From the NCBI GenBank assembly GCA_949502025.1, contig CATBCG010000034.1, positions 1 through 48,039 on the forward strand: DNA of 48,039 nucleotides, in the 5' to 3' direction. Below are positions 7,686 to 15,677 of the stretch, piece after piece. Source of the stretch: MGBC131033 sp910585655. GTDB lineage: Bacteria; Bacillota; Clostridia; Lachnospirales; Lachnospiraceae. A model generated the notes under the pieces. It had not been told where the DNA came from and made no database searches. It saw only the letters and a program-made list of their open reading frames with translations. A program made the translations under genes and the position numbers. Each line of letters begins with the position of its first letter. Position 1 is the stretch's first letter.

Positions 7686-8894
7686 ATGAGAAAAGCCGCA
7701 GAAACGGGCTACCGCAGAATCTTTACGATTGTGATTGATTCCTTAGGTGTGGGGGCGATGCCGGACGCGGTGCTTTATGGGGATACTGGTACGGATACAT
7801 TAGGGCATTTGGCGGCTGCCCGATCCGGTTTTGCCATCCCTCATTTACAGAAGTTAGGACTGGCTAACTTACATCCGATTAGCCATGTTAGTCCTGTTTC
7901 CAATCCGATTGGCTGTTATATGAAAATGCAGGAAAAAAGTACGGGCAAGGATACGATGACAGGGCATTGGGAAATGATGGGACTGCATGTGACAAAGCCG
8001 TTTCGTACATTTACGGAAACGGGTTTTCCAAAGGGACTGATTCAGGAGCTGGAGTGTCGCTGCAAGCGGAAAGTAATCGGAAACAAAGCAGCAAGCGGCA
8101 CGGAAATTTTAGAAGAGCTGGCAGAACAAGAGATCAAGGAAGGCGCCATGATCGTCTATACCTCGGCAGATTCGGTGCTGCAAATATGCGGTAACGAGGA
8201 AACAATGGGCTTAGAGACGCTCTACCGTTATTGTGAAATTGCCAGAGAATTGACGATGCGGGAGGAATGGAGAGTAGGCAGGGTCATCGCCAGACCGTAT
8301 ACCGGGCAGAAAAAGGGCGAATTTCGCCGGACGGCAAACCGTCATGATTATGCGCTTTCTCCATTTGGACGAACCGTGCTGGACTCACTTAAAGAAGCGG
8401 ATTATGCCGTGATTAGCGTCGGTAAGATTTATGATATTTTTAATGGCGCCGGGCTGACAGAGGCGCATCGTTCCCAATCAAGTGTTCATGGGATGGAGCA
8501 GACCATAAAGCTGGCAGAAGAGGAATTTTGCGGTCTATGTTTTGTAAATCTGGTAGATTTTGATGCACTGTGGGGACATCGCCGTAATCCGATTGGCTAT
8601 GGAGACGAATTGGAACGCTTTGACGTATTGTTAGGAAAATTGCTGGAACGGCTTGGGTCGGAGGATTTGCTGCTGATTACAGCCGATCACGGTAACGATC
8701 CTACGCATACCGGGACGGATCATACAAGAGAGATGGTTCCTTTGCTGGCGTATTCCAAGGCAATGAAGGCAAACGGCTTATTGCCTGTTTCGGAAACGTT
8801 TGCCGATATTGGAGCTACGATTGCCGATAATTTTGGTGTAGAGCTGCCGGATATCGGGACTTCTTTGCTAGAGAAGATAGGCGGAAATAAATAA
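7686..8894 (+). CDS. deoB: Phosphopentomutase
   Basis: 402 aa, close to the usual length of about 390. It interconverts ribose-1-phosphate or deoxyribose-1-phosphate and the 5-phosphates, feeding nucleoside sugars into central metabolism in the cytoplasm. The metal-binding blocks of the alkaline phosphatase superfamily are visible: VIDSLGVGAMPDA near residue 20, DTMTGHWEMMG near 90, FVNLVDFDALWGHRR near 285 and TADHGNDPTHTGTDHTRE near 330. ATG 7686 is chosen because AGGGGGTG lies upstream and the conserved RRIFTIVIDSLG follows directly; the upstream in-frame ATG at 7542 would add unrelated residues and precede the promoter. It heads an operon with udp and cdd. Confidence 0.93.
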   Translation: MRKAAETGYRRIFTIVIDSLGVGAMPDAVLYGDTGTDTLGHLAAARSGFAIPHLQKLGLANLHPISHVSPVSNPIGCYMKMQEKSTGKDTMTGHWEMMGLHVTKPFRTFTETGFPKGLIQELECRCKRKVIGNKAASGTEILEELAEQEIKEGAMIVYTSADSVLQICGNEETMGLETLYRYCEIARELTMREEWRVGRVIARPYTGQKKGEFRRTANRHDYALSPFGRTVLDSLKEADYAVISVGKIYDIFNGAGLTEAHRSQSSVHGMEQTIKLAEEEFCGLCFVNLVDFDALWGHRRNPIGYGDELERFDVLLGKLLERLGSEDLLLITADHGNDPTHTGTDHTREMVPLLAYSKAMKANGLLPVSETFADIGATIADNFGVELPDIGTSLLEKIGGNK

Positions 8895-8941
8895 AAAGAT
8901 ACCTTGAGGGTAATAGTAATGTAATGTTAGGAGTTGGAAGG

Positions 8942-9718
8942 ATGAAATATGCAGCAGAAGGCTATGAGTATCATGTCAACTTGAAAAAAGGGGACATAGG
9001 CAGCTATGTGGTTCTTCCTGGCGATCCAAAGCGCTGCGCCAAAATCGCTGCTTACTTAGAAGATGCTTATTTGGTGGCAGATAACCGGGAGTATGTTACC
9101 TACACGGGATATTTGCAGGGAGAAAAAGTCAGTGTAACTTCAACCGGGATTGGCGGACCAAGCGCGGCGATAGCGATGGAAGAATTAACAAATCTTGGGG
9201 CGAAGTATTTTGTTCGTGTGGGGACATGTGGAGGAATGCAGCCCGATGTGGAAAGCGGAGACTTGATTATTGCAACGGGAGCTGTCCGCAACGAAGGAAC
9301 CAGCCGGGAGTATGCGCCGATCGAATATCCTGCAGTGGCAGATTTTCGGATGAGCGAGGCGTTGATTGCTGCCGCGAAGCAATTAGGAATCCGCTATCAT
9401 GTAGGCGTAGTGCAGTGCAAGGATTCTTTTTATGGTCAGCATGATCCAGGATCAAAACCCGCTTCTTATGAATTGGAGGCAAAGTGGGAGGCATGGCTGC
9501 GGATGGGGTGTCTGGCATCGGAAATGGAATCGGCAGCTCTTTTTACGGTAGCCGGATATCGCCGGGTGCAATGCGGCACGGTGCTGTTGTGTGTGGCAAA
9601 CCAGGAACGGGCAAAGCTGGGCTTGGAAAATCCGGTGATACATGATACGGATAAAGCAATCCGAGCCGGGATAGAGGCGATCCGCCGTTTGATTCTGGAA
9701 GAACGGGGGGAATCATAA
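8942..9718 (+). CDS. udp: Uridine phosphorylase
   Basis: 258 aa, the family's usual size. It splits uridine (and deoxyuridine) with phosphate to uracil and the sugar-1-phosphate, which DeoB then processes. Visible are VLPGDPKRC near the N-terminus, the STGIGGPSAAIAMEEL block, RVGTCGGMQP (phosphate and ribose binding), KDSFYGQHDP and LASEMESAALF (ribose-binding Met-Glu). ATG 8942 is preferred to ATG 8924 because TTAGGAG sits 8 bases before it. The gene lies between deoB and cdd, which makes a pyrimidine nucleoside salvage set. A related purine specificity is less likely given the KDSFYGQ pattern. Confidence 0.88.
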   Translation: MKYAAEGYEYHVNLKKGDIGSYVVLPGDPKRCAKIAAYLEDAYLVADNREYVTYTGYLQGEKVSVTSTGIGGPSAAIAMEELTNLGAKYFVRVGTCGGMQPDVESGDLIIATGAVRNEGTSREYAPIEYPAVADFRMSEALIAAAKQLGIRYHVGVVQCKDSFYGQHDPGSKPASYELEAKWEAWLRMGCLASEMESAALFTVAGYRRVQCGTVLLCVANQERAKLGLENPVIHDTDKAIRAGIEAIRRLILEERGES

Positions 9719-9720
9719 AA

Positions 9721-10146
9721 ATGAAAGCAGCAAACAAATGGAATAAGCTGATTGAAAAGGCGTTTGAAGCAAGAGAACACGCATACGTGCCGTATTCGGG
9801 GTTTCGAGTAGGAGCTTGCATCCTGACGACGGACGGAACGTATATTTTGGGAGCCAATATTGAAAATGCCGCCTATGGTTCCACAAACTGCGCCGAGCGG
9901 AGCGCGGTGTTTTCCGCGTATTCCCAGGGCTATCGAAAGGAAGAGATTGAGGCGTTAGCTATTGTGACGGAAGCGGATAAACTGACGACGCCCTGCGGGG
10001 CTTGCAGGCAGGTATTAAGTGAACTGCTTAAACCGGAAACTCCGATTGTCCTTTCTAACCACCTGGAGTTGGCAGTGACGACTATTGCAGAGCTATTGCC
10101 GGACTCTTTTGGGGCGGGGGATTTAAAAGCAGAGCAGAATAGATAA
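9721..10146 (+). CDS. cdd: Cytidine deaminase
   Basis: 141 aa, normal for the small tetrameric bacterial enzyme. It converts cytidine and deoxycytidine to uridine and deoxyuridine, the substrates of the uridine phosphorylase gene that ends 2 bases upstream. Signature residues are present: YVPYSGFRVGA (substrate binding), NIENAAYG, the catalytic NCAERSA (zinc Cys plus proton-shuttling Glu) and PCGACRQ with the two other zinc cysteines. The last gene of the deoB-udp-cdd operon. Confidence 0.95.
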   Translation: MKAANKWNKLIEKAFEAREHAYVPYSGFRVGACILTTDGTYILGANIENAAYGSTNCAERSAVFSAYSQGYRKEEIEALAIVTEADKLTTPCGACRQVLSELLKPETPIVLSNHLELAVTTIAELLPDSFGAGDLKAEQNR

Positions 10147-10175
10147 ATTTTTAGGTAGAAATTTGGTGTTATGTG

Positions 10176-10184
10176 TGTTACAAT
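10176..10184 (+). promoter_or_regulatory. Extended -10 promoter candidate for bactofilin-pyrH
   Basis: TGTTACAAT is an extended -10 element (TG, one base, TACAAT). The -35 region 17 bases upstream (TAGAAA) is poor, as expected for this class. The bactofilin start is 60 bases downstream. Confidence 0.4.
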
Positions 10185-10244
10185 GGATAAAGAGAAAAGA
10201 GCCAATGCCTAAATCAACGGGCTTTGGCGCAATGGAGGGTTAAA

Positions 10245-11222
10245 ATGGGTTTTTTTAAAGGATTGAAAGAGACAAGCGCTACGGAAATAAATTCCATAGA
10301 AAACAGTTCCGAAAAAGAAGGCGTTTTAGAAGAACAGGAGAATGCTTTTTGGGATCAAGGCTTGGAAGAAGCGGACGCTTTAGAAGACGATTTTATGGAA
10401 ACGGAGTTTACAGAAACGAATTTTACGGAGTCAGATTTTGCGGAATCTGATTCTGTAGAGCCAGACTCGGTAGAACCTGATTCTACAGAGGAAGATAGGA
10501 TAGAAGAATATATTGAGGAGGATGGGCAAATGTTTTATGAAGACGACCAGATGGTAAATACGTTGGAGGAAGCAAATGAGGAATCCTTATACGGTGCCGA
10601 GGAAGAAGGGCTTTATGAGGAAGAGCTTCCGGACGAGGAATATTCGCTAGAAGAAGGGTATCCGGATGAGGAGTATCCAGAGGAAGGGTATGAGGAGATG
10701 CCGGAAGAAGCCTATGAAACAGAAGAATATGAGCCGGACGAGGTTGCGTTTGAAGAAGGCGGAGAAGCTAAAGCAGATGTCACGGTGATTACCAAAGGAA
10801 CCATCATCAACGGTAGTATTATTTCGGACGGTTCTTTGGAAGTCAACGGACAAGTCAACGGTGATATTGAGTGTTTAGGCAAGCTGACTATTTTAGGAAA
10901 TGTAACTGGTGATACCAGTGCTTCCGAGGTATACGTCAACGCTCCTAGGGTACAGGGCGGTATTAAGAGTAAGGGCAGTGTAAAAGTAGGCGTCGGTACT
11001 GTTGTAATCGGCGATATCAGCGGTACTTCCAGCGTGATTGCAGGCGCAGTCAAAGGAAATATCGACGTAACCGGACCAGTGATCGTAGATTCTACCGCCG
11101 TGATCAAGGGCGATATCAAAGCCAGAGCCGTACAGGTCAATAACGGCGCCGTACTAGAAGGCTTTTATTCCCTGGGTTATTCCGAGGTAGACATTGATTC
11201 CTTCTTTGAGAGCGAGGAATAG
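10245..11222 (+). CDS. Bactofilin (polymer-forming cytoskeletal protein) with long acidic N-terminal tail
   Basis: 325 aa. ATG 10245 follows GGAGGG by 5 bases. Residues about 20-175 are extremely acidic and low in complexity, with repeated short units such as TESDFAESD, EPDSVEPDS and EEYPEEGYEE. From about residue 176 comes a bactofilin domain: TKGTIINGSIISDGSLEVNG, then NGDIECLGKLTILG and further six-residue beta-helix turns to about residue 310. Bactofilins self-assemble into filaments that scaffold envelope or cell-shape enzymes. The usual bacterial protein has a short disordered tail, so the long acidic one is unusual. It is followed 13 bases later by pyrH. Confidence 0.85.
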   Translation: MGFFKGLKETSATEINSIENSSEKEGVLEEQENAFWDQGLEEADALEDDFMETEFTETNFTESDFAESDSVEPDSVEPDSTEEDRIEEYIEEDGQMFYEDDQMVNTLEEANEESLYGAEEEGLYEEELPDEEYSLEEGYPDEEYPEEGYEEMPEEAYETEEYEPDEVAFEEGGEAKADVTVITKGTIINGSIISDGSLEVNGQVNGDIECLGKLTILGNVTGDTSASEVYVNAPRVQGGIKSKGSVKVGVGTVVIGDISGTSSVIAGAVKGNIDVTGPVIVDSTAVIKGDIKARAVQVNNGAVLEGFYSLGYSEVDIDSFFESEE

Positions 11223-11235
11223 AAAGGAACGTACC

Positions 11236-11940
11236 ATGGAGCAGTATCGCAGAGTATTGTTAAAGCTGTCCGGAGAGGCGCTGGCAGGAAGTGCCAAAAC
11301 CGGATTTGACGAAGAAACCTGTCTTGGCGTAGCTAGACAGGTAGCCAAGCTTGTCGAAGAAGGCATTGAGGTTGGAATTGTCATTGGCGGAGGAAACTTT
11401 TGGAGAGGTCGGACAAGCAATACCATCGACCGTACAAAGGCGGATCAAATCGGTATGTTGGCTACTGTGATGAACTGTATCTATGTATCGGAGATCTTCC
11501 GGTATGTAGGGATGAAAACACAGGTGCTGACTCCATTTGAATGTGGCAATATGACAAAGCTTTATTCCAAAGATCGGGCTAATAAATATTTTGAAAAGGG
11601 AATGGTAGTCTTTTTTGCCGGAGGAACCGGGCATCCTTATTTTTCAACGGATACGGCTACGGTATTACGTGCCGTAGAGATTGAGGCGGATGTGATTCTT
11701 TTGGCGAAAGCCATAGACGGTGTATACGACAGCGATCCAAAGCTAAACCCAGACGCCAAAAAATACGACGAAATCTCCATTCAGGAGGTGTTGGATCAAA
11801 AGCTTGCCGTTATCGACCTTTCCGCCACTATCATGTGTCTGGAAAACCAGATGCCGATGCTGGTTTTCGGCTTAAACGAAGAGAACAGCATTGTCAATAC
11901 AATCAAAGGAAATCTGACCGGGACGAAGGTCTATGTATAA
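11236..11940 (+). CDS. pyrH: UMP kinase
   Basis: 234 aa, full length. It phosphorylates UMP to UDP with ATP, the first step from UMP to the UTP/CTP pool. The amino acid kinase fold is evident: RVLLKLSGEAL at the start, VIGGGNFWRGR (phosphate binding), DQIGMLATVMN, FFAGGTGHPYFSTDTATVLRA and AKAIDGVYDSDP. ATG 11236 is chosen because AAAGGA precedes it and the conserved YRRVLLKLSG follows. It stands before frr as in most Firmicutes, but 240 bases of unusual structured sequence separate the two. Confidence 0.96.
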   Translation: MEQYRRVLLKLSGEALAGSAKTGFDEETCLGVARQVAKLVEEGIEVGIVIGGGNFWRGRTSNTIDRTKADQIGMLATVMNCIYVSEIFRYVGMKTQVLTPFECGNMTKLYSKDRANKYFEKGMVVFFAGGTGHPYFSTDTATVLRAVEIEADVILLAKAIDGVYDSDPKLNPDAKKYDEISIQEVLDQKLAVIDLSATIMCLENQMPMLVFGLNEENSIVNTIKGNLTGTKVYV

Positions 11941-11955
11941 ATAGGTAAAAGCAAG

Positions 11956-12040
11956 CCTTCGGACCATGTATAGCTTGGTATTAGGACGCGCCTGCTTTGC
12001 ATTCTAATACCAAGCCAGGAGATGGTACATAAGGAGAAGG
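11956..12040 (+). repeat. First palindromic block in the pyrH-frr gap
   Basis: Perfect 12-bp arms GCTTGGTATTAG (11973-11984) and CTAATACCAAGC (12004-12015) enclose a GC-rich loop. The outer CCTTC (11956) and GAAGG (12036) may extend the stem. No T-run follows, so it is not a simple terminator. Confidence 0.65.
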
Positions 12041-12042
12041 TT

Positions 12043-12166
12043 TGCGGAACTTAAAAAACAGCAGAATCTTGGACAACATATAGCAAGTAGTCAGAATATG
12101 TTTGCTGTGTATTCTGACTACTTGCTGGGAAGAGATATGTTGGGAAAGATTCTGCGGAACTTAAAA
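12043..12166 (+). repeat. 95-base cruciform flanked by 14-bp direct repeats in the pyrH-frr gap
   Basis: An inner stem with perfect 16-bp arms (12083-12098 and 12110-12125, GCAAGTAGTCAGAATA and its complement) sits inside an outer stem of about 18 pairs (12061-12081 with 12135-12155, broken by a 3-base mismatch). The sequence TGCGGAACTTAAAA occurs immediately on both sides, at 12043-12056 and 12153-12166. The layout suggests insertion of a fold-back element with target duplication, or an RNA control structure ahead of frr, whose ribosome binding site AGGAGG begins at 12169. Confidence 0.75.
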
Positions 12167-12182
12167 TAGGAGGAAAGAAAAG

Positions 12183-12731
12183 ATGCCTACAAAACCATAT
12201 GAAACAAAAATGCAAAAGTCTTTGGACAATTTAAAGGAGGAGTATTCGACGATACGGGCAGGGCGAGCCAATCCGCATTTATTAGACCGGATTCGGGTAG
12301 ACTATTACGGGCAGCCGTCTTCTTTGCAGTCCGTGGCGAACGTATCTGTACCGGAGCCTAGAGTCATTCTGATTCAGCCGTGGGAATCCAGTTTAATCAA
12401 GGTGATTGAAAAGGAAATTTTAGCGTCGGATTTGGGCTTGACGCCAAGCAACGATGGCAAAGCGATTCGTCTTGTTTTTCCGGAATTGACGGAGGAGCGG
12501 CGTAAGGAATTAGTAAAGGATGTCAAGAAAAAAGCGGAAAATACCAAAGTGGCAATCCGTAACATCCGCCGGGATGCCAATGATACTTTTAAAAAGCAGA
12601 ACAAAAGCGGGGATTTGACAGAGGATGATTTGGATGATTTAGAAGAGAAGATCCAAAAGCTGACCGACAAGGCGATTGCTGAGGTAGACAAGGTAGCAGA
12701 GGAGAAGTCAAAGGAAATTTTGACGGTATAA
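12183..12731 (+). CDS. frr: Ribosome recycling factor
   Basis: 182 aa, the standard length. With EF-G it splits the post-termination ribosome. The helical hairpin and hinge segments are conserved: LDNLKEEYSTIRAGRANPHLL, the VSVPEPRVILIQPWE strand region, SDLGLTPSNDGKAIRL, FPELTEERRKELVK and the C-terminal coiled helix ending near KIQKLTDKAIAEVDK. ATG 12183 follows AGGAGG at about 9 bases. The leader contains a large cruciform, so its expression may be decoupled from pyrH. Confidence 0.97.
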   Translation: MPTKPYETKMQKSLDNLKEEYSTIRAGRANPHLLDRIRVDYYGQPSSLQSVANVSVPEPRVILIQPWESSLIKVIEKEILASDLGLTPSNDGKAIRLVFPELTEERRKELVKDVKKKAENTKVAIRNIRRDANDTFKKQNKSGDLTEDDLDDLEEKIQKLTDKAIAEVDKVAEEKSKEILTV

Positions 12732-12740
12732 GATTTTAGG

Positions 12741-12787
12741 GGGTTGTTCAGAACGACAGGAAACTGTATCTGAGCAGCCCATTCTTT
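12741..12787 (+). terminator. Terminator-like hairpin between frr and uppS
   Basis: Arms GGGTTGTTCAG and CTGAGCAGCCC pair through several G-T wobbles and are followed by ATTCTTT. The weak T-tract suggests a partial terminator or mRNA-stability hairpin inside the operon. Confidence 0.45.
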
Positions 12788-12839
12788 ACGTTGTGTCAGG
12801 AAAGAAAAAGATAGAGTAAAGGGGGAGACGGGCAGCGAA

Positions 12840-13580
12840 ATGGCAGAGAGGAAGGAACAAAGCAGAATCCCGCAGCATGTGGCAGTGATTTTAGACGGTA
12901 ACGGACGTTGGGCAAAAAAGCGCAGGATGCCCAGAACTTACGGGCATGCGCAGGGAAGTAAAAATGTGGAAACCATCTGCCGGGCGGCTGATGAAATCGG
13001 TATCCGCTATATGACGTTTTATGCGTTTTCTACAGAAAACTGGAAACGCTCAAAGGAAGAAGTGGGGGAACTGATGCGGCTGCTGGGCAGTTATATGAAA
13101 GAATCATTGAAACTGAGCAAACGGAATAATATGAGAGTACGGGTAATCGGGGATATTACCGGGCTGAGCAAGGAGTTACAGGAGAGCATTGTTCGGCTAG
13201 AGGAAGCTTCGGCAGGCTACAATGGACTGCAACTGACGATTGCTCTCAATTACGGCGGACGGGATGAGATTACCAGAGCCGTTCGGAGGTTGGTTCACCA
13301 GGCGGCTGAGCGGGGGCTTTCTTTGACAGAACTAGAGGAAGAGATCAGCGAAGAACAGATTGGAGGGCTCTTGGATACCGCAGGACTGCCGGAAGTAGAT
13401 TTGCTAATCCGTACGAGCGGGGAACAGCGTCTTTCTAATTTTTTACTTTGGGAGCTGGCATATACGGAGATGTATTTTACCGATGTCCTCTGGCCGGATT
13501 TTTCCAAAGCCGATCTGGAACGGGCGGTAGACTATTATAGCAGTCGGAACCGGCGTTTTGGCGGGGTAGAGGAGGTGTAG
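12840..13580 (+). CDS. uppS: Isoprenyl transferase (undecaprenyl diphosphate synthase)
   Basis: 246 aa, full length. It adds cis isoprene units to farnesyl diphosphate to make the undecaprenyl carrier for cell-wall synthesis. The motifs are clear: HVAVILDGNGRWAKKR with catalytic Asp19, TFYAFSTENWKR, LTIALNYGGRDEI and the C-terminal DLLIRTSGEQRLSNFLLWEL. The start ATG 12840 has a weak upstream GGGGGAGACGGG site. The stop is 4 bases before cdsA, so the two are coupled. Confidence 0.95.
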   Translation: MAERKEQSRIPQHVAVILDGNGRWAKKRRMPRTYGHAQGSKNVETICRAADEIGIRYMTFYAFSTENWKRSKEEVGELMRLLGSYMKESLKLSKRNNMRVRVIGDITGLSKELQESIVRLEEASAGYNGLQLTIALNYGGRDEITRAVRRLVHQAAERGLSLTELEEEISEEQIGGLLDTAGLPEVDLLIRTSGEQRLSNFLLWELAYTEMYFTDVLWPDFSKADLERAVDYYSSRNRRFGGVEEV

Positions 13581-13584
13581 ACGT

Positions 13585-14406
13585 ATGTTTTGGACAAGGC
13601 TTATCAGCAGTATTGTCCTGCTGCTTATCGCGGTGCCTTCTCTGCTGATAGGAGGTACGGTTTTATGGACGGTTCTGGCGGCGGTTTCGTTTGTCGGAGT
13701 ATTTGAACTCTACCGGGTAAGAAAGTTCGAACGAACGGCGCTGGGCTTTGCCGGATATATTGGAGTACTGGCATGGTGGGTTTTGGCAGTAGGCGTTTCT
13801 TTTTCCAGGCTGGCAACCCTGGCGCTTCCGGTACTCGCCGGAACGCTGTTGTTAGAACTGGCAGTCTTTGTCTTTGCTTATCCAAAGTATCAGGCAGAGC
13901 AGCTTTTTACCTCGTTATTCGCTTTGTTTTATGTGGCGGTCATGCTTTCCTTTTTGTATCTGGTGCGGGAGCATATCCGTTTGGGAAGTTGGCTGGTATG
14001 GTTGGTTTTTATTGCTTCCTGGGGGTCGGACACTTGCGCCTATGCGGTAGGGATGTTGCTTGGCAGGCATAAATTGGCTCCGGTGCTAAGCCCGAAAAAA
14101 TCCATCGAAGGTTCGATTGGAGGAATTGCCGGAGCTGCGTTGTTAGGAGCGTTGTTTGGTGTTGTGATGTGCCGGACGTTAGGAGAACCCAGACAGTTGA
14201 TTGGGATATTTGCGTTGATTGGCGGGGTAGGATCGGTGATTTCCCAGATCGGAGATCTGGCGGCGTCCGGGATCAAACGGTGCTATGAAGTAAAAGACTA
14301 CGGGACGCTGATTCCGGGACATGGCGGGATTTTAGACCGCTTTGACAGCGTAATCGTGACTGCTCCGATTGTTTATTATCTGGCGTTGTTTTTACTGGAA
14401 GGATAA
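13585..14406 (+). CDS. cdsA: Phosphatidate cytidylyltransferase (CDP-diglyceride synthase)
   Basis: 273 aa integral membrane enzyme with about seven or eight hydrophobic segments. It makes CDP-diacylglycerol from phosphatidate and CTP, the branch point of phospholipid synthesis. The cytosolic signature is complete near the C-terminus: LSPKKSIEGSIGG and DYGTLIPGHGGILDRFDS, with the metal-binding Asp residues. GGAGGTG overlaps the end of uppS and serves ATG 13585. Confidence 0.95.
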   Translation: MFWTRLISSIVLLLIAVPSLLIGGTVLWTVLAAVSFVGVFELYRVRKFERTALGFAGYIGVLAWWVLAVGVSFSRLATLALPVLAGTLLLELAVFVFAYPKYQAEQLFTSLFALFYVAVMLSFLYLVREHIRLGSWLVWLVFIASWGSDTCAYAVGMLLGRHKLAPVLSPKKSIEGSIGGIAGAALLGALFGVVMCRTLGEPRQLIGIFALIGGVGSVISQIGDLAASGIKRCYEVKDYGTLIPGHGGILDRFDSVIVTAPIVYYLALFLLEG

Positions 14407-14460
14407 AGGGATGCAAAGAAACAGATCCGGAAGGAATAAAGAGAGGAAAGAATTACAGGA

Positions 14461-15672
14461 ATGAAAGGGATTAGTATATTAGGCTCTACCGGTTCGATTG
14501 GAACGCAGACTTTGGAGGTACTTCGCTCCCAAAGTGGAAGCGAACAGGGGAATGCACGTAAGGAACCGGAAATAGAAGTATGCGCACTGGCAGCCGGAAG
14601 CAATATTGAACTGCTGTATCAGCAGATTTTAGAGTTTCACCCAAAGCTGGTTTGCGTCTGGGAGCCGGAAAAAGCAAAAATGTTAAAAGAGCGTCTAAAG
14701 GAAGAACAGGTATTGCCCTCCTGTCCGGAGATCCAAAGCGGCATGGCAGGACTGTTGGCATGTGCGACGATACCGGAAGCCAGTCTGGTCGTCACTGCCG
14801 TCGTGGGGATGATTGGGATTCGTCCGACGATAGCGGCGATTGAGGCAGGAAAAGATATCGCTCTTGCCAATAAAGAAACACTGGTGACAGCCGGGCATTT
14901 GATTATGCCGTTAGCAAAGCAAAAAGGGATAAAACTCCTTCCGGTAGACAGCGAACATTCCGCGATTTTCCAGTGTTTAAACGGAGAAGAGAACAACCGG
15001 ATAGCCAAACTTTTGCTGACCGCATCCGGAGGACCGTTCCGAGGAAAAAAAAGAAATGACCTCAGACACGTAACTGTAGAGGACGCCCTGCGACATCCGA
15101 ACTGGGCGATGGGAAAAAAGATTACGATTGATTCGGCGACTATGGTCAACAAAGGGTTAGAGGTGATGGAGGCACGTTGGCTGTTTGACGTAGCGCTCGA
15201 TCAGATTCAGGTCGTCGTACAGCCAAAGAGCGTCATTCATTCGATGGTAGAATTTGCCGACGGTGCGGTGATCGCGCAGATGGGTACGCCAGATATGAAG
15301 CTGCCGATTTCTTATGCGCTTTATTATCCGGAGCGAAGAACCTTGCCGGGAGAACGGCTGGATTTTTGGAGCCTTACGGAACTTGCTTTTGAAAAACCGG
15401 ATTTGGAGACGTTTGAAGGGCTGGGGCTGGCATATGAAGCCGCACGGGCAGGCGGGGGGCTGCCGACGGTGTTCAATGCTGCCAACGAACGAGCCGTAGC
15501 GATGTTTTTAAACCGCGAAATCGGTTTTTTGGATATTTTGTCGGTGATTCGGGGAGCGATGAATCAGTATAGGAAGCAGATGGGGGAGAATATTGAACCG
15601 GATCTGGATACGATTCTGGAATTGGAACAGAAGACATATGATTGGATAGAGGGGAATTATAGGAGGAATTAG
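14461..15672 (+). CDS. dxr: 1-deoxy-D-xylulose-5-phosphate reductoisomerase
   Basis: 403 aa. Second step of the MEP isoprenoid pathway, NADPH-dependent conversion of DXP to MEP. Conserved parts: the nucleotide-binding SILGSTGSIGTQTLEV, ALANKETLVTAG, the metal and substrate-binding LPVDSEHSAIFQCL, TASGGPF and NWAMGKKITIDSATMVNKGLE. A flexible-loop insertion near residue 20-30 (SGSEQGNARKEPE) is a little longer than usual. It belongs with uppS and ispG, which use and make isoprenoids. Confidence 0.96.
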   Translation: MKGISILGSTGSIGTQTLEVLRSQSGSEQGNARKEPEIEVCALAAGSNIELLYQQILEFHPKLVCVWEPEKAKMLKERLKEEQVLPSCPEIQSGMAGLLACATIPEASLVVTAVVGMIGIRPTIAAIEAGKDIALANKETLVTAGHLIMPLAKQKGIKLLPVDSEHSAIFQCLNGEENNRIAKLLLTASGGPFRGKKRNDLRHVTVEDALRHPNWAMGKKITIDSATMVNKGLEVMEARWLFDVALDQIQVVVQPKSVIHSMVEFADGAVIAQMGTPDMKLPISYALYYPERRTLPGERLDFWSLTELAFEKPDLETFEGLGLAYEAARAGGGLPTVFNAANERAVAMFLNREIGFLDILSVIRGAMNQYRKQMGENIEPDLDTILELEQKTYDWIEGNYRRN

Positions 15673-15677
15673 ATTTT

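Noticed and set aside
12061..12155. tRNA or known small RNA in the pyrH-frr gap
   Set aside because: There is no cloverleaf, anticodon arm or CCA end; the structure is one long nested hairpin.
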